From NCBI GenBank assembly GCA_021108005.1, contig JAIORS010000169.1, positions 1 through 53,633 of the forward strand: a DNA stretch of 53,633 nt, written 5' to 3'. The translations under genes were made by a program, and so were the position numbers. Numbering within the stretch: the first letter of the stretch is position 1; each line of letters opens with the position of its first letter. Origin of the DNA: Candidatus Aegiribacteria sp. (GTDB lineage Bacteria > Fermentibacterota > Fermentibacteria > Fermentibacterales > JCC-6). This document shows, in pieces, positions 8,023-16,426 of this stretch. The notes under the pieces are model-generated. The model saw nothing but the letters and a program-made list of their open reading frames with translations, was not told where the DNA came from and did not search any database.

Positions 8023-11000
8023 ATGAGCAAGAAAATGATCACTATTGACGGTAACGAAGCGACTGCCCGTATGGGGCACAAGCTGAGTGAAGTGATAGCT
8101 ATCTACCCGATCACGCCCTCCAGTGGCATGGGTGAATACGCAGACGCGTGGTCATCCCAGGGGGAAACGAATATCCTGGGAACGATTCCACTGGTTCAGG
8201 AGATGCAGAGCGAAGGTGGCGCTTCCGCGGCTGTACACGGAGCACTTCAGACCGGCGCGCTCACGACAACCTTTACAGCGTCGCAGGGCCTTCTACTGAT
8301 GATACCTTCGATGTACAAGATAGCGGCTGAACTTACACCTGCCGTATTTCATGTTTCTGCAAGAAGTCTTGCATGCCAGGCATTGTCAATATTCGGGGAT
8401 CACAGTGACACCATGGGAGTCAGGCAGACGGGTTTCGCCCTTCTCGCAAGCGCCTCAGTTCAGGAAGCAATGGATCTGGCAGTGATAGCTCATGCATCAA
8501 CACTAAAATCAAGGATACCCTTCATTCATTTCTTCGATGGCTTCAGAACAAGTCATGAGATCCAGAAGATAGAAATGGTGCAGGACGATGTTCTTAAAAG
8601 CATGATCGATAAAGAACTTGTTATCGCGGTGAGGAACAGATGCCTCGATCCGAACAATCCAGTATTAAGGGGTACCAGCCAGAACCCTGACGTTTACTTC
8701 CAGGGCAGAGAAACTGTCAATCCATATTACCTTGCTACCCCGGGAATAGTACAGGATTACATGGACAGGTACGCTGAGCTTACAGGAAGACACTATCATC
8801 TTTTCGATTATGTGGGCGCACCGGATGCGGATACAGTAGTAATGCAGATGGCTTCAGGCTGCGAGACAGCACATGAAACCGTTGAATATCTGTGTAGCAG
8901 GGGTGAAAAGGTTGGACTTATCAAGGTTCGCCTGTACAGACCATTTCATAAGGAAGCACTTCTCAACGCCATACCTGATACTGTCAGGAACATCGCAGTT
9001 CTTGACAGAACCAAGGAATCCGGCGCCCCGGGAGAGCCTCTGTATCTTGATGTTGTTACCACGCTGGCGGAGAACGGCAGAAACGATATCAGAGTCATCG
9101 GAGGCCGATATGGATTGTCCAGCAAGGAGTACAGTCCATCCAGAGTTAAAGCTGTGCTTGACGAGGTCAGGAAGCCGCAGCCCAAGAATCATTTCACAGT
9201 CGGTATCAACGATGATGTAACAAACACATCGATTGATGTTGATTCTGAATTCGAGCTTGAGCTTCCCAATACAATCCAGGCAGTGTTCATCGGTCTGGGT
9301 TCGGATGGAACAGTGGGAGCCAACAAGAACAGCATCAAGATAATCGGAGAGGAAACGGATAACTACGCGCAGGGCTACTTTGTCTACGACTCCAAGAAGG
9401 CAGGCTCCAGAACTGTCAGCCATCTCAGGTTCGGTCCCGAACCAATCAGGCAAACCTGTCTTATTTCCGCGGCCAATTTTGTAGGCTGCCACCAGATCAT
9501 TTTCCTTGAGAAGTACGATGTACTTGGATACGCCGCAAAGGGTGCTACTTTCCTTCTGAATTCTCCATACAGCAAAAACGAGACATGGAACATGCTTCCA
9601 AGGTCGGTACAGGAAGCCATGATCGAGAAGGAAATCAAATTCTACGTCATCAACGCCTACGATGTCGCAAAGGATACGGGCATGGGCGCAAGGATAAACA
9701 CTATCATGCAGACATGCTTCTTTGCGATTTCGGGTGTGCTTCCAAGAGACGAAGCAATTCAGAAGATTAAGGATGCCATCAAGAAAACTTACGGTAGAAA
9801 AGGCGATGAAATCGTCCAGAAGAACTACAATGCCGTTGATCAGACACTGGCCAATCTCTTCGAAGTGAACTATCCGGATAAGGTCACAAGCACTATAGTA
9901 ATGCCTCCTACCGTACCGGAAGAAGCTCCGGAGTTCGTACAACGTGTTACCGCAAAGATTATCAGGATGGACGGTGACGATGTTCCCGTTTCCGATATGC
10001 CCGCCGATGGAAGCTGGCCAACGGGAACAACTCAATGGGAAAAACGGAATGTCGCCCTTGAAATCCCCGTGTGGGATTCTGAAACGTGCATTCAATGCGG
10101 ATTCTGCAGCCTGGTCTGCCCTCATGCTGCCATCAGAATGAAGATTTATGATAGTAGTCTTCTTGAGAATGCACATGAGACTTTCAAGTCCACCGACGCA
10201 AAAGGCCGTAAGTTCGAAGGAATGAAATTCACCATTCAGGTAGCCCCTGAGGATTGCACGGGATGCGGAACATGCGTTCATATATGTCCCGCCAAGAGTA
10301 AGACGAATCCAGATGAGAAAGCCATCAACATGGCGAATCAGCTACCGCTTAGAATACCGGAGCGGGAAAACTACAAATTCTTCCTGGATCTTCCAGACTT
10401 CGACCGCAACGAACTGAATCCTTCAATAGTCAAGGAATCACAGCTTCTTCAGCCACTGTTTGAATACTCCGGCGCCTGCGCTGGATGTGGCGAAACCGCA
10501 TATGTGAAGCTCCTCACCCAGATGTATGGAGACAGGGCAGTAATCGCCAACGCCACAGGATGCAGCTCCATTTACGGCGGAAACCTGCCTACCACTCCTT
10601 ACTCCAAAAACCATGACAATAGAGGTCCCGCCTGGAACAACAGCCTGTTCGAGGATGCGGCGGAATTCGGTTACGGGTTCAGGCTGACAGCCGATAAGCA
10701 TACTCAGATAGCCAGAGAACTCCTCAAAAAGCTGGCTTCACACGTGGGTGAAAACCTTGCGGACGCTATCCTGAATGCAGAGCAGAATACAGAGAAGGAC
10801 ATCTCTGATCAGAGGGAAAGGGTTGCGGAGCTTCGGATAGCTCTATCGAAGATTGATTCAATAGATGCAAGGATGCTGGAAAGCGTAGTCGATTACTTCG
10901 TACACAGGAGTGTCTGGACGATAGGAGGAGATGGTTGGGCATACGATATCGGTTACGGCGGTCTTGATCATGTTCTCGCTCAGGGCAGGGATATGAACAT

Positions 11001-11556
11001 CCTGGTTCTGGATACCGGCGTTTACTCGAATACCGGAGGACAGTGCTCCAAGGCTACACCTCTGGCTGCAGTCGCCAAATTCGCTGATTCAGGCAAACCA
11101 CAGCCCAAGAAGGATCTGGCCATGCTCTGCATCGGCTATGGTAATATCTACGTTGCCCAGGTGGCACTGGGAGCGAACTACAATCAGACCGTTAAAGCCT
11201 TTACGGAAGCGGAAAGCTATAAGGGATCAAGTATCATAATAGCTTATACGCATTGTATCGCGCATGGAATTGACATGACCTGCGGCCTTGATGAACAGAA
11301 GAACGCTGTTGATTCCGGCTTCTGGCCTCTTCTCAGGTTTGATCCCAGGAAAATTGATATCGATGGAAAACCTTTGACGCTTGATAGTAAAGATCCGTCG
11401 ATCACTTTCAAGGATTTCGCGTATAATGAAGCCCGTTTCAAGAGCCTGACGAAAACAAAGCCTGAACATGCTGCAATGCTTCTGAAGAAAGCACAGACAG
11501 AGGTTAGCCGCAGATGGAATGTCTACAAACAGATGGCTGAAATGAGCTGGAAATAG
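8023..11556 (+). CDS. nifJ: Pyruvate:ferredoxin (flavodoxin) oxidoreductase
   Basis: Single-chain PFOR (1177 aa) that converts pyruvate and CoA to acetyl-CoA, CO2 and reduced ferredoxin. The order is as in the known enzymes: pyruvate-binding domain (YPITPSSGMGEYAD, residues 28-41), CoA-linked and gamma domains, two [4Fe-4S] clusters (Cys689/692/695/699 and Cys745/748/751/755), then the thiamine diphosphate domain with the proximal-cluster cysteines 819 and 822 and the TPP motif GDGWAYDIGYGGLDH from about residue 969. GGACGGAG lies ahead of the ATG. Reduced ferredoxin from this step could feed the Rnf complex encoded at 39387-44768. A hairpin follows the stop. Confidence 0.96.
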   Translation: MSKKMITIDGNEATARMGHKLSEVIAIYPITPSSGMGEYADAWSSQGETNILGTIPLVQEMQSEGGASAAVHGALQTGALTTTFTASQGLLLMIPSMYKIAAELTPAVFHVSARSLACQALSIFGDHSDTMGVRQTGFALLASASVQEAMDLAVIAHASTLKSRIPFIHFFDGFRTSHEIQKIEMVQDDVLKSMIDKELVIAVRNRCLDPNNPVLRGTSQNPDVYFQGRETVNPYYLATPGIVQDYMDRYAELTGRHYHLFDYVGAPDADTVVMQMASGCETAHETVEYLCSRGEKVGLIKVRLYRPFHKEALLNAIPDTVRNIAVLDRTKESGAPGEPLYLDVVTTLAENGRNDIRVIGGRYGLSSKEYSPSRVKAVLDEVRKPQPKNHFTVGINDDVTNTSIDVDSEFELELPNTIQAVFIGLGSDGTVGANKNSIKIIGEETDNYAQGYFVYDSKKAGSRTVSHLRFGPEPIRQTCLISAANFVGCHQIIFLEKYDVLGYAAKGATFLLNSPYSKNETWNMLPRSVQEAMIEKEIKFYVINAYDVAKDTGMGARINTIMQTCFFAISGVLPRDEAIQKIKDAIKKTYGRKGDEIVQKNYNAVDQTLANLFEVNYPDKVTSTIVMPPTVPEEAPEFVQRVTAKIIRMDGDDVPVSDMPADGSWPTGTTQWEKRNVALEIPVWDSETCIQCGFCSLVCPHAAIRMKIYDSSLLENAHETFKSTDAKGRKFEGMKFTIQVAPEDCTGCGTCVHICPAKSKTNPDEKAINMANQLPLRIPERENYKFFLDLPDFDRNELNPSIVKESQLLQPLFEYSGACAGCGETAYVKLLTQMYGDRAVIANATGCSSIYGGNLPTTPYSKNHDNRGPAWNNSLFEDAAEFGYGFRLTADKHTQIARELLKKLASHVGENLADAILNAEQNTEKDISDQRERVAELRIALSKIDSIDARMLESVVDYFVHRSVWTIGGDGWAYDIGYGGLDHVLAQGRDMNILVLDTGVYSNTGGQCSKATPLAAVAKFADSGKPQPKKDLAMLCIGYGNIYVAQVALGANYNQTVKAFTEAESYKGSSIIIAYTHCIAHGIDMTCGLDEQKNAVDSGFWPLLRFDPRKIDIDGKPLTLDSKDPSITFKDFAYNEARFKSLTKTKPEHAAMLLKKAQTEVSRRWNVYKQMAEMSWK

Positions 11557-11596
11557 TAAACTTGTAATAAGGTAACACGAAATTCGAAATAACCCC

Positions 11597-11627
11597 GGCC
11601 TTGTAAAGCGATACCGCTTCCAAGGTC
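11597..11627 (+). terminator. Hairpin downstream of nifJ
   Basis: GGCCTTG (11597-11603) pairs with CAAGGTC (11621-11627), and AAGCG with CGCTT closes an ATAC loop, giving about 12 pairs with one internal loop. There is no clean T-run after it, so factor-independent termination is uncertain. Its right arm overlaps the first bases of the mobile element's inverted repeat. Confidence 0.45.
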
Positions 11628-11648
11628 GGACTTACTTATCTTACTTAT
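11622..11648 (+). repeat. Left 27-bp inverted repeat of the Y1 unit
   Basis: Begins AAGGTCGGACTTAC. It matches the reverse complement of 12714-12740 at 26 of 27 positions. It overlaps the nifJ hairpin and covers the stop codon of the 96-aa gene. Confidence 0.85.
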
Positions 11649-11935
11649 TTTGACCGTTTAATACTTTTCATCAGAATAATGGATGATGGGTCTAATCGTT
11701 CATTTAGAAACCGACTTACAGATGGTTCTGATATCCCTAAATATCTTGCAGCATCTGCCTGCTGAAGCCCATATACGTTAATTAGTATTTTGGCGAGTAT
11801 GCGTCTGACTCTTGTGGCAGTTCTTGTCCCGCCAGACTTTCTAAGAGTATCAATTGAAACACCAGATATCTCTGAGGCGGTTAGGATAACTTCCTCGATT
11901 TCCTTATGCTCATGACTCCTATTTCTTATTTTCAT
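11645..11935 (-). CDS. Small helix-turn-helix protein next to the Y1 transposase
   Basis: The 96-aa product has VILTASEISGVSIDTLRKSGGTRTATRVRRILAKILI followed by a typical HTH (QQADAARYLGISEPSVSRFL, residues about 57-78). The arrangement resembles the DnaA-C-like domain often fused to the C-terminus of Y1 transposases. Here it is a separate frame starting five bases after the transposase stop, with GAAAG before the ATG. Either it is a translationally coupled second subunit, or an ancestral fusion split by mutation. It would supply DNA recognition to the transposase. No signal peptide or membrane segment. Confidence 0.6.
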   Translation of the reverse strand: MKIRNRSHEHKEIEEVILTASEISGVSIDTLRKSGGTRTATRVRRILAKILINVYGLQQADAARYLGISEPSVSRFLNERLDPSSIILMKSIKRSK

Positions 11936-11940
11936 CTTTC

Positions 11941-12633
11941 TTACACCATATAGTGCTCTGTAAACCGTTTTTGCATATTCTTTTGAACCAGCGATTCTTG
12001 CTGAGCGTGGTGGGATAGTAATCCTATCATTCCCAACTTCATAACGTATGTGCCATTACTTAGGGCTGATTTGTTACAATGAGATCCATCAGAAAGGAAA
12101 TTCATATAGTTTGCTATCCATGATTGATTTCCACCTGAAAACTCCGATTCAAGTAGTTCTGTATCCTGCCATGGGTAGTTGCATACACCTGATATATGTA
12201 CATGCCCACTGGAAATGTACTCATCCAAATTAACTAATTTCTTAATAATACCTGCTCTCAATGGATTTAGATGTATATACCTCACCAGTTCCAGAAGGTA
12301 TGCCTCTTTTTCAACAAGTATAGATTTGAATCTGCTTTGAAAGACATGTCCCTGTCTCTCTGATCTTTTATTGTAATACATTGCGAATCCGGTTAGCAAT
12401 ATCTGCATACACTTTGAGAGACTGCTTTTACGTGGTTCTGCCAAGAGATGAAAGTGATTACTCATAAGTACCCAGGCATGGATTTTCAGATGTTCTTTTT
12501 CAACTAGTTTTTCTAACCTGCAAATGAAATCTTTCTGGTTTTCCGGTAAGGAAAATATATCCCTGCCATCAACAGCTCTCGATATCACATGATGGAATGA
12601 TCCCGGTTCATCAATCCTGAATGTAGTTTTCAT
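11941..12633 (-). CDS. Y1 (HUH) transposase, REP-associated/IS200-like type
   Basis: The 230-aa protein has the HUH motif as His60 and His62 in HAWVLMSNHFHLL, a candidate nucleophile at Tyr86 or Tyr87 in LTGFAMYYNKR, the GHVFQSRFKSI strand and the family hallmark LVRYIHLNPLRAGI (residues 117-130). Such proteins nick and join single-stranded DNA through a 5'-phosphotyrosine bond. Length and motif order fit REP-associated tyrosine transposases better than compact IS200 TnpA proteins. The ATG has no strong ribosome binding site. The gene and its HTH neighbour sit between 27-bp inverted repeats. Confidence 0.82.
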   Translation of the reverse strand: MKTTFRIDEPGSFHHVISRAVDGRDIFSLPENQKDFICRLEKLVEKEHLKIHAWVLMSNHFHLLAEPRKSSLSKCMQILLTGFAMYYNKRSERQGHVFQSRFKSILVEKEAYLLELVRYIHLNPLRAGIIKKLVNLDEYISSGHVHISGVCNYPWQDTELLESEFSGGNQSWIANYMNFLSDGSHCNKSALSNGTYVMKLGMIGLLSHHAQQESLVQKNMQKRFTEHYMV

Positions 12634-12713
12634 AGTTAAAGTTTACACATTTTCTGAATACATTGCAAGTGAATTAAATATTTTATTTCACTAATGCATA
12701 TAAACTGTGGTAT

Positions 12714-12740
12714 ATAAGTAAGATACGTAAGTCCGACCTT
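12714..12740 (-). repeat. Right 27-bp inverted repeat of the Y1 unit
   Basis: Reverse-complement partner of 11622-11648 (one mismatch, G for T). It ends six bases from the CCA end of tmRNA, so the tmRNA transcript would run directly into it. Confidence 0.85.
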
Positions 12741-12745
12741 AGTGT

Positions 12746-13095
12746 TGGTGGAGGCGGCGGGATTCGAACCCGCGTCCGAGGACAGGGACCTGTCGGCTCT
12801 ACATGTTTAGTCCGGATTAATGTCATCCTGCTTCGGCTCCGGTCGGCCTTTTCAGGACTAGCTCCCATTTAATCTTGCTGCTTACGTCTGGAAGCGGGGC
12901 TTCACAGCCAGCTTTCCTTCTTCCGCCCATCCCCCGGTAGGAAAGCTATTCCGGGGGGGACGGCTATTCCTGTTTACGGAATAGCGTGCCGTAATTATGC
13001 GGCAGTTATTTCTATCCGCAAGTTTAACGAGGCAGCGGATACCTCGACATGCAACCGTCAGACCACTTCTGAACCCGTCGATACCTGTCGCCCCC
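12746..13095 (-). ncRNA. ssrA: Transfer-messenger RNA (tmRNA)
   Basis: The RNA rescues stalled ribosomes. On the minus strand the 5' end GGGGGCG (13095-13089) pairs with CGCCTCC (12756-12750) as a 7-bp acceptor stem with one G-U, followed by A and an encoded CCA (12746-12748). The T arm reads GGGTTCGAATCCC. GTATCGACGGGTT and GCATGTCGAGG are the conserved 5' segments, and TATCCGC pairs with GCGGATA to form pseudoknot 1. The length (350 nt) is normal. The expected resume codon GCC after AAATAACT is followed by GCA and TAA, giving only Ala-Ala; no other frame yields a typical tag ending in ALAA. This is listed as a finding. Confidence 0.93.
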
Positions 13096-13117
13096 GTAGT
13101 CTGAATAACACAATTCA

Positions 13118-13145
13118 ATTATGGGTAACATATTTAACCTGTCAA
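13118..13145 (-). promoter_or_regulatory. Promoter of tmRNA
   Basis: Minus strand perfect TTGACA (13140-13145), 16-base spacer and CATAAT (13118-13123). Transcription would start about 16 bases before the mature tmRNA 5' end, consistent with RNase P trimming. Confidence 0.6.
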
Positions 13146-13226
13146 CCCCCGGTACTTGCCAAATACACGTGATTGAGTTATTTAATTGATTCTCATTTGA
13201 ATCAGTAAATACAATTAGGAGTTAAA

Positions 13227-13415
13227 ATGTCCTGGAAATGTGATATTTGTGGTAAAGGACCTTCAGTTGGAAATCGAGTCAGCCATTCGGCCAGACATAC
13301 AAAGCACGTTTGGAAACCGAACCTTCAGAAAGCAAGAATCCTTGTTAACGGCAAACCAAAAATAGTTAAAGTCTGTACAAGCTGCATAAGATCCGGTAAG
13401 GTCCAGAAAGTCTAG
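13227..13415 (+). CDS. rpmB: Ribosomal protein bL28
   Basis: The 62-aa protein is a standard short L28 of the large ribosomal subunit: [28 protein letters not shown], then [21 protein letters not shown]. It keeps two CxxC pairs (CDIC and CTSC), the zinc-binding form of L28. AGGAG lies five bases before the ATG. The gene stands alone between divergent tmRNA and convergent radical SAM genes and ends in a strong terminator. A TTGATT-18-TACAAT element (13186-13215) is too close to the start codon to be a convincing promoter. Confidence 0.95.
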   Translation: MSWKCDICGKGPSVGNRVSHSARHTKHVWKPNLQKARILVNGKPKIVKVCTSCIRSGKVQKV

Positions 13416-13433
13416 TTAAGAGCTTCATATTCA

Positions 13434-13465
13434 GAAAAGCGGGAATGTATTTCATTCCCGTTTTC
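13434..13465. terminator. Bidirectional terminator between rpmB and the radical SAM gene
   Basis: CGGGAATG (13440-13447) pairs with CATTCCCG (13453-13460) around a TATTT loop, extended by GAAAA/TTTTC with a bulged G. A-rich on one side and T-rich on the other, it can stop transcription in both directions and serves two convergent genes. Confidence 0.85.
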
Positions 13466-13480
13466 TTATTGAAATTATTA

Positions 13481-15157
13481 TCAGTTACTAGTCAGAGCTT
13501 CCTCTTCTGATTCCTTTTCAAGATTCTTCAATCTATTCTGATTGAGAGAAAAGGATGCGTGGTATTCACGGGCAAGCCTTGTATGCCCGAAGCCCATGTT
13601 AAGGAAACTCCATTCGAATGAGATTTCAGTATCAATTTCTTCTAAAACCCATCTTATGTTTACGTCTGCCTTTTTAAAAGCGGTATTCCAGCCTACGCCT
13701 GCAAGTTTTTCCTCAAGAACTGCGCTCGTTCTATGGTCTCCCCTTGCAAGAAGAGCTTTAATATGCGCCATTCGTGGATCTCCGAATGTCACAGAAACCT
13801 TATCGATCTTTCTAAACTCGGTTTCGAACCAGTCTATCCACTCCCTAAGATCAGTGGGACTGGCCATCGCAGACCATTGGAAAGCAGTCCATGGTTTCGG
13901 TATAAAGGGATCTATACTGATATGTATAGGTAGCGAAACTCTATCACGAACCTCTTTTACAAAGTCAATTATTGATTCCCTGTCCGCTTCAGTTTCGAAA
14001 GGTAATCCTATCATGAAATAAATCTTGATATTACTTATTGTATCATCTGTATGTTTTTCAACGGATTTAAAAAGCTGTTCGTTCGTAAGCTTCTTCCCTA
14101 TTACTCTCCTTAGTGAATCCGTTCCTGTTTCAGGGGAAAGAACCACAGATTTCTCGTTAAAATCTTGAGGCAGCTCATTCGAATGGATCTGGTCTTCATA
14201 CTTATGTGAGCAGAGCATAACCTTTAGACTTCGTTTCTTCGCCGCTTTGATGATCTTGCGGAGATCGGGATGAGATCTTGGTGAACTGCCAAGCAGTGCC
14301 AGCTTTTTGATATCTGGCAAATTGCTGATAATTCCTTCCAGCTCTTCAAGTTTGCATTCTCTATAAGGAAGGCTTACATATCCTGCCTGACAAAACTTGC
14401 AGTTGAAAGGACATCCCCGAGATATCTCGAGTATTGTTGTATCACTGTCAATACAATCCGGGGAATGTATGAAAGAGGTCATTCCCATGCCATCAGAACC
14501 TGCCCACTGACGCATAATAGAGCTGACAGTACCTGGGATGTCATGCACGGAAGGGATGTACATACCGGGAAGAGCAGCAAGCCTGCGAAGGAGTTTTTTC
14601 TTTGATGCACCCTGAGCACCAAGGCTTTTAATAGTATCAAGAACAGGTCCTATTGAAGGTTCTGTCTCGCCAATTACAAAGGCATCCATGAAAAGTGAAA
14701 GAGGCAGTGGATTAGCTGTGACTGGTATCCCCTCAGCGATAACCAGCGGCCATTTGTTGGTTCTATACTCAGCTCTGAGTTTTATATCAGATAGTTTCAT
14801 CATCTCAAGAACTTTTAGATAATCATCCTCGCCAGAAGTTGTGAAAACAAGGAGATCACACTGACTGATAGGTTTACCAGTTTCAAGTGTTTCCGTTGAA
14901 TATCCGTATCTGCTTCTCCAGTGTAATTCATCCTTATCAGGATAGAATGCTCTTTCACAGCAGGTTTCCGGCCAGGAGGAGAGCTGTTTGAAAATACTCT
15001 GGTATCTGATAGAAGACATCGCGGTGCTGTATTCTTTAGGCGAAGCTAAGATTATTTCGAAAATACCCTGCCGAGAAATGGCATGGGTACTGGTTTCATT
15101 ATCAACTAGCCTGCGTCGACGTTCATCATAGTATTCGGCTGCAGGTTTTCTGCTCAT
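13481..15157 (-). CDS. B12-binding-domain-type radical SAM protein (TIGR03960-like)
   Basis: The 558-aa protein has an N-terminal Rossmann-like cobalamin-binding-type region (about 95-170, ending VTANPLPLSLFMDAFVIGETEP) and a radical SAM core with Cys249, Cys253 and Cys256 in SRGCPFNCKFCQAGY. IYFMIGLPFETEADRE and VSLPIHISIDPFIPKPWTAFQW are typical of the TIGR03960 group. I do not see a clear DxHxxG cobalamin ligand, so B12 binding is doubtful. Most relatives are encoded beside a DUF2344 gene; none is present here. A strong GGAGGG precedes the ATG. The reaction is unknown. Confidence 0.75.
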   Translation of the reverse strand: MSRKPAAEYYDERRRRLVDNETSTHAISRQGIFEIILASPKEYSTAMSSIRYQSIFKQLSSWPETCCERAFYPDKDELHWRSRYGYSTETLETGKPISQCDLLVFTTSGEDDYLKVLEMMKLSDIKLRAEYRTNKWPLVIAEGIPVTANPLPLSLFMDAFVIGETEPSIGPVLDTIKSLGAQGASKKKLLRRLAALPGMYIPSVHDIPGTVSSIMRQWAGSDGMGMTSFIHSPDCIDSDTTILEISRGCPFNCKFCQAGYVSLPYRECKLEELEGIISNLPDIKKLALLGSSPRSHPDLRKIIKAAKKRSLKVMLCSHKYEDQIHSNELPQDFNEKSVVLSPETGTDSLRRVIGKKLTNEQLFKSVEKHTDDTISNIKIYFMIGLPFETEADRESIIDFVKEVRDRVSLPIHISIDPFIPKPWTAFQWSAMASPTDLREWIDWFETEFRKIDKVSVTFGDPRMAHIKALLARGDHRTSAVLEEKLAGVGWNTAFKKADVNIRWVLEEIDTEISFEWSFLNMGFGHTRLAREYHASFSLNQNRLKNLEKESEEEALTSN

Positions 15158-15254
15158 AGATATTACCCTCCATTCATAGATGGGAGTAATATATGATAAT
15201 GAAATACATATTGCTAGATGAGACCTCTACATGCATGTTATACAACTAGCTATA

Positions 15255-16409
15255 CTATCTTCTGAAGAATGGTGGCTGCTTTCTCTTTTCTTCCTTTCCG
15301 CTTGACCTTGCTGCTCCAAGAATGAATGGCAGTTTTTCCCTGTCCATATCCCTTTCGGAACTCTTCGACTTCAAACCTTCTGGCAGTCTAATATCCATAG
15401 AATCAATCTCGGGATATTCAACCTCACCAAAACCAGTGGCAATTACCGTAACCTTCAGCTTATCATCCATGCTTTCAACTATGCTTGTTCCTAGAGACAC
15501 ATCAGCCTGGGATCCCACAGCCTTTGTCACAATTTCCACTGCTTCATGGAATTCAGCAAATTTCATGGATGAAGAAGCCTGGATGCTAACCAGAAGGGAC
15601 TGCGCTCCCTCTATTGATACATTCTCAAGAAGAGGGTCTGATATGGCTCTGCTTGCGGCTTCGGATGCGCGGTGTTCACCATTACAGCAACCGGTGCCCA
15701 TCATAGCTCCTCCACCAGTGGTGATGACTTTCTTGATATCCTGGAAATCAAGATTCATAAGTCCGGGAGAGGAGATTATATTCGCGATACCTTCCACAGC
15801 ATCCTTCAGAGTCCTGTTACCTCTCTCCAGTGCATTACAAAGAGTTTCTTCATCTCCCGCTTCACGTCGCAGACTGTCGTTAGGAATCACAATCAGTGTA
15901 TCCACCTCTTTTCTGAGCGCGGATATCCCCTGCTCAGCCCTGTTTTTCTTAACGGAGCCCTCAATCTCAAACGGCCTTGTAACCACACCTACTGTGATCG
16001 CATTTAGATCCCGTGCTATTCGTGCCACAACGGGAGCTGCTCCGGTACCTGTTCCACCACCCATACCAGCCGTTATGAAAACCATACTGCAACCCTGAAG
16101 GCTTTCGATAATTTCATCCCTGCTCTCCTCAGCGGAACTCTCCCCGGTTTCAACATTTCCGCCAGCTCCCAATCCTCCGGTAAGCTTCGGACCGAGCTGC
16201 ACCTTCAGATCAGGTTCGCAGCTTTGAAGAGCTTGAAGATCAGTATTCATCGCAAGATACTCAACGCCCACTATGTCAGCGCTCAGCATCCTGTCAATTG
16301 CGTTGCATCCGCATCCGCCAAGACCAGCAACTACTATTTTAGGCTTACCGTGAAATTCCTCGGTCACATCAACTATCTGCAGCCTGGGTCCTTCCTCCTG
16401 CGGTATCAT
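15255..16409 (-). CDS. ftsZ: Cell division protein FtsZ
   Basis: Tubulin-like GTPase that forms the division ring. The GTP signature GGGTGTG is at residues 117-123, with [13 protein letters not shown] near the N-terminus and NTDLQAL and TRPFEIEG following. It ends in KQPPFFRR, a fitting C-terminal peptide for FtsA binding after a short linker. I start at the ATG at 16409 (384 aa) because AGAGGAGGG lies four bases upstream; a GTG at 16427 overlapping the ftsA stop is in frame but has no such signal. Last gene of the dcw operon. Confidence 0.95.
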   Translation of the reverse strand: MIPQEEGPRLQIVDVTEEFHGKPKIVVAGLGGCGCNAIDRMLSADIVGVEYLAMNTDLQALQSCEPDLKVQLGPKLTGGLGAGGNVETGESSAEESRDEIIESLQGCSMVFITAGMGGGTGTGAAPVVARIARDLNAITVGVVTRPFEIEGSVKKNRAEQGISALRKEVDTLIVIPNDSLRREAGDEETLCNALERGNRTLKDAVEGIANIISSPGLMNLDFQDIKKVITTGGGAMMGTGCCNGEHRASEAASRAISDPLLENVSIEGAQSLLVSIQASSSMKFAEFHEAVEIVTKAVGSQADVSLGTSIVESMDDKLKVTVIATGFGEVEYPEIDSMDIRLPEGLKSKSSERDMDREKLPFILGAARSSGKEEKRKQPPFFRR

Positions 16410-16426
16410 TTTCCCTCCTCTGTTCA

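Larger units (their letters stand above)
11622..12740 (-). mobile_element. HUH (Y1) transposase unit with 27-bp inverted ends
   Basis: A 1.1-kb unit lies between nifJ and tmRNA. Its outer 27 bases (11622-11648 and 12714-12740) are inverted copies with one mismatch. Inside are a Y1-transposase-like gene and a short gene for a helix-turn-helix protein, both on the minus strand. No target duplication is visible outside the repeats. Single-strand HUH transposases do not normally use long terminal inverted repeats; REP-associated (RAYT) units are flanked by REP-type repeats instead, so the classification as RAYT-like is an inference. Confidence 0.6.

Noticed and set aside
8854-10281. A 475-codon open frame antisense to nifJ
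   Set aside because: It lies wholly within the nifJ gene, has no family resemblance and no ribosome binding site; long antisense frames are common opposite strongly biased codons.
12683-13118. Open frames of 61 and 78 codons within the tmRNA region
   Set aside because: The region folds as tmRNA; these frames cross its conserved structural parts.
15322-16098. A 258-codon open frame antisense to ftsZ
   Set aside because: Low-complexity Ser/Thr/Ala/Pro composition and full overlap with ftsZ show it is a shadow.
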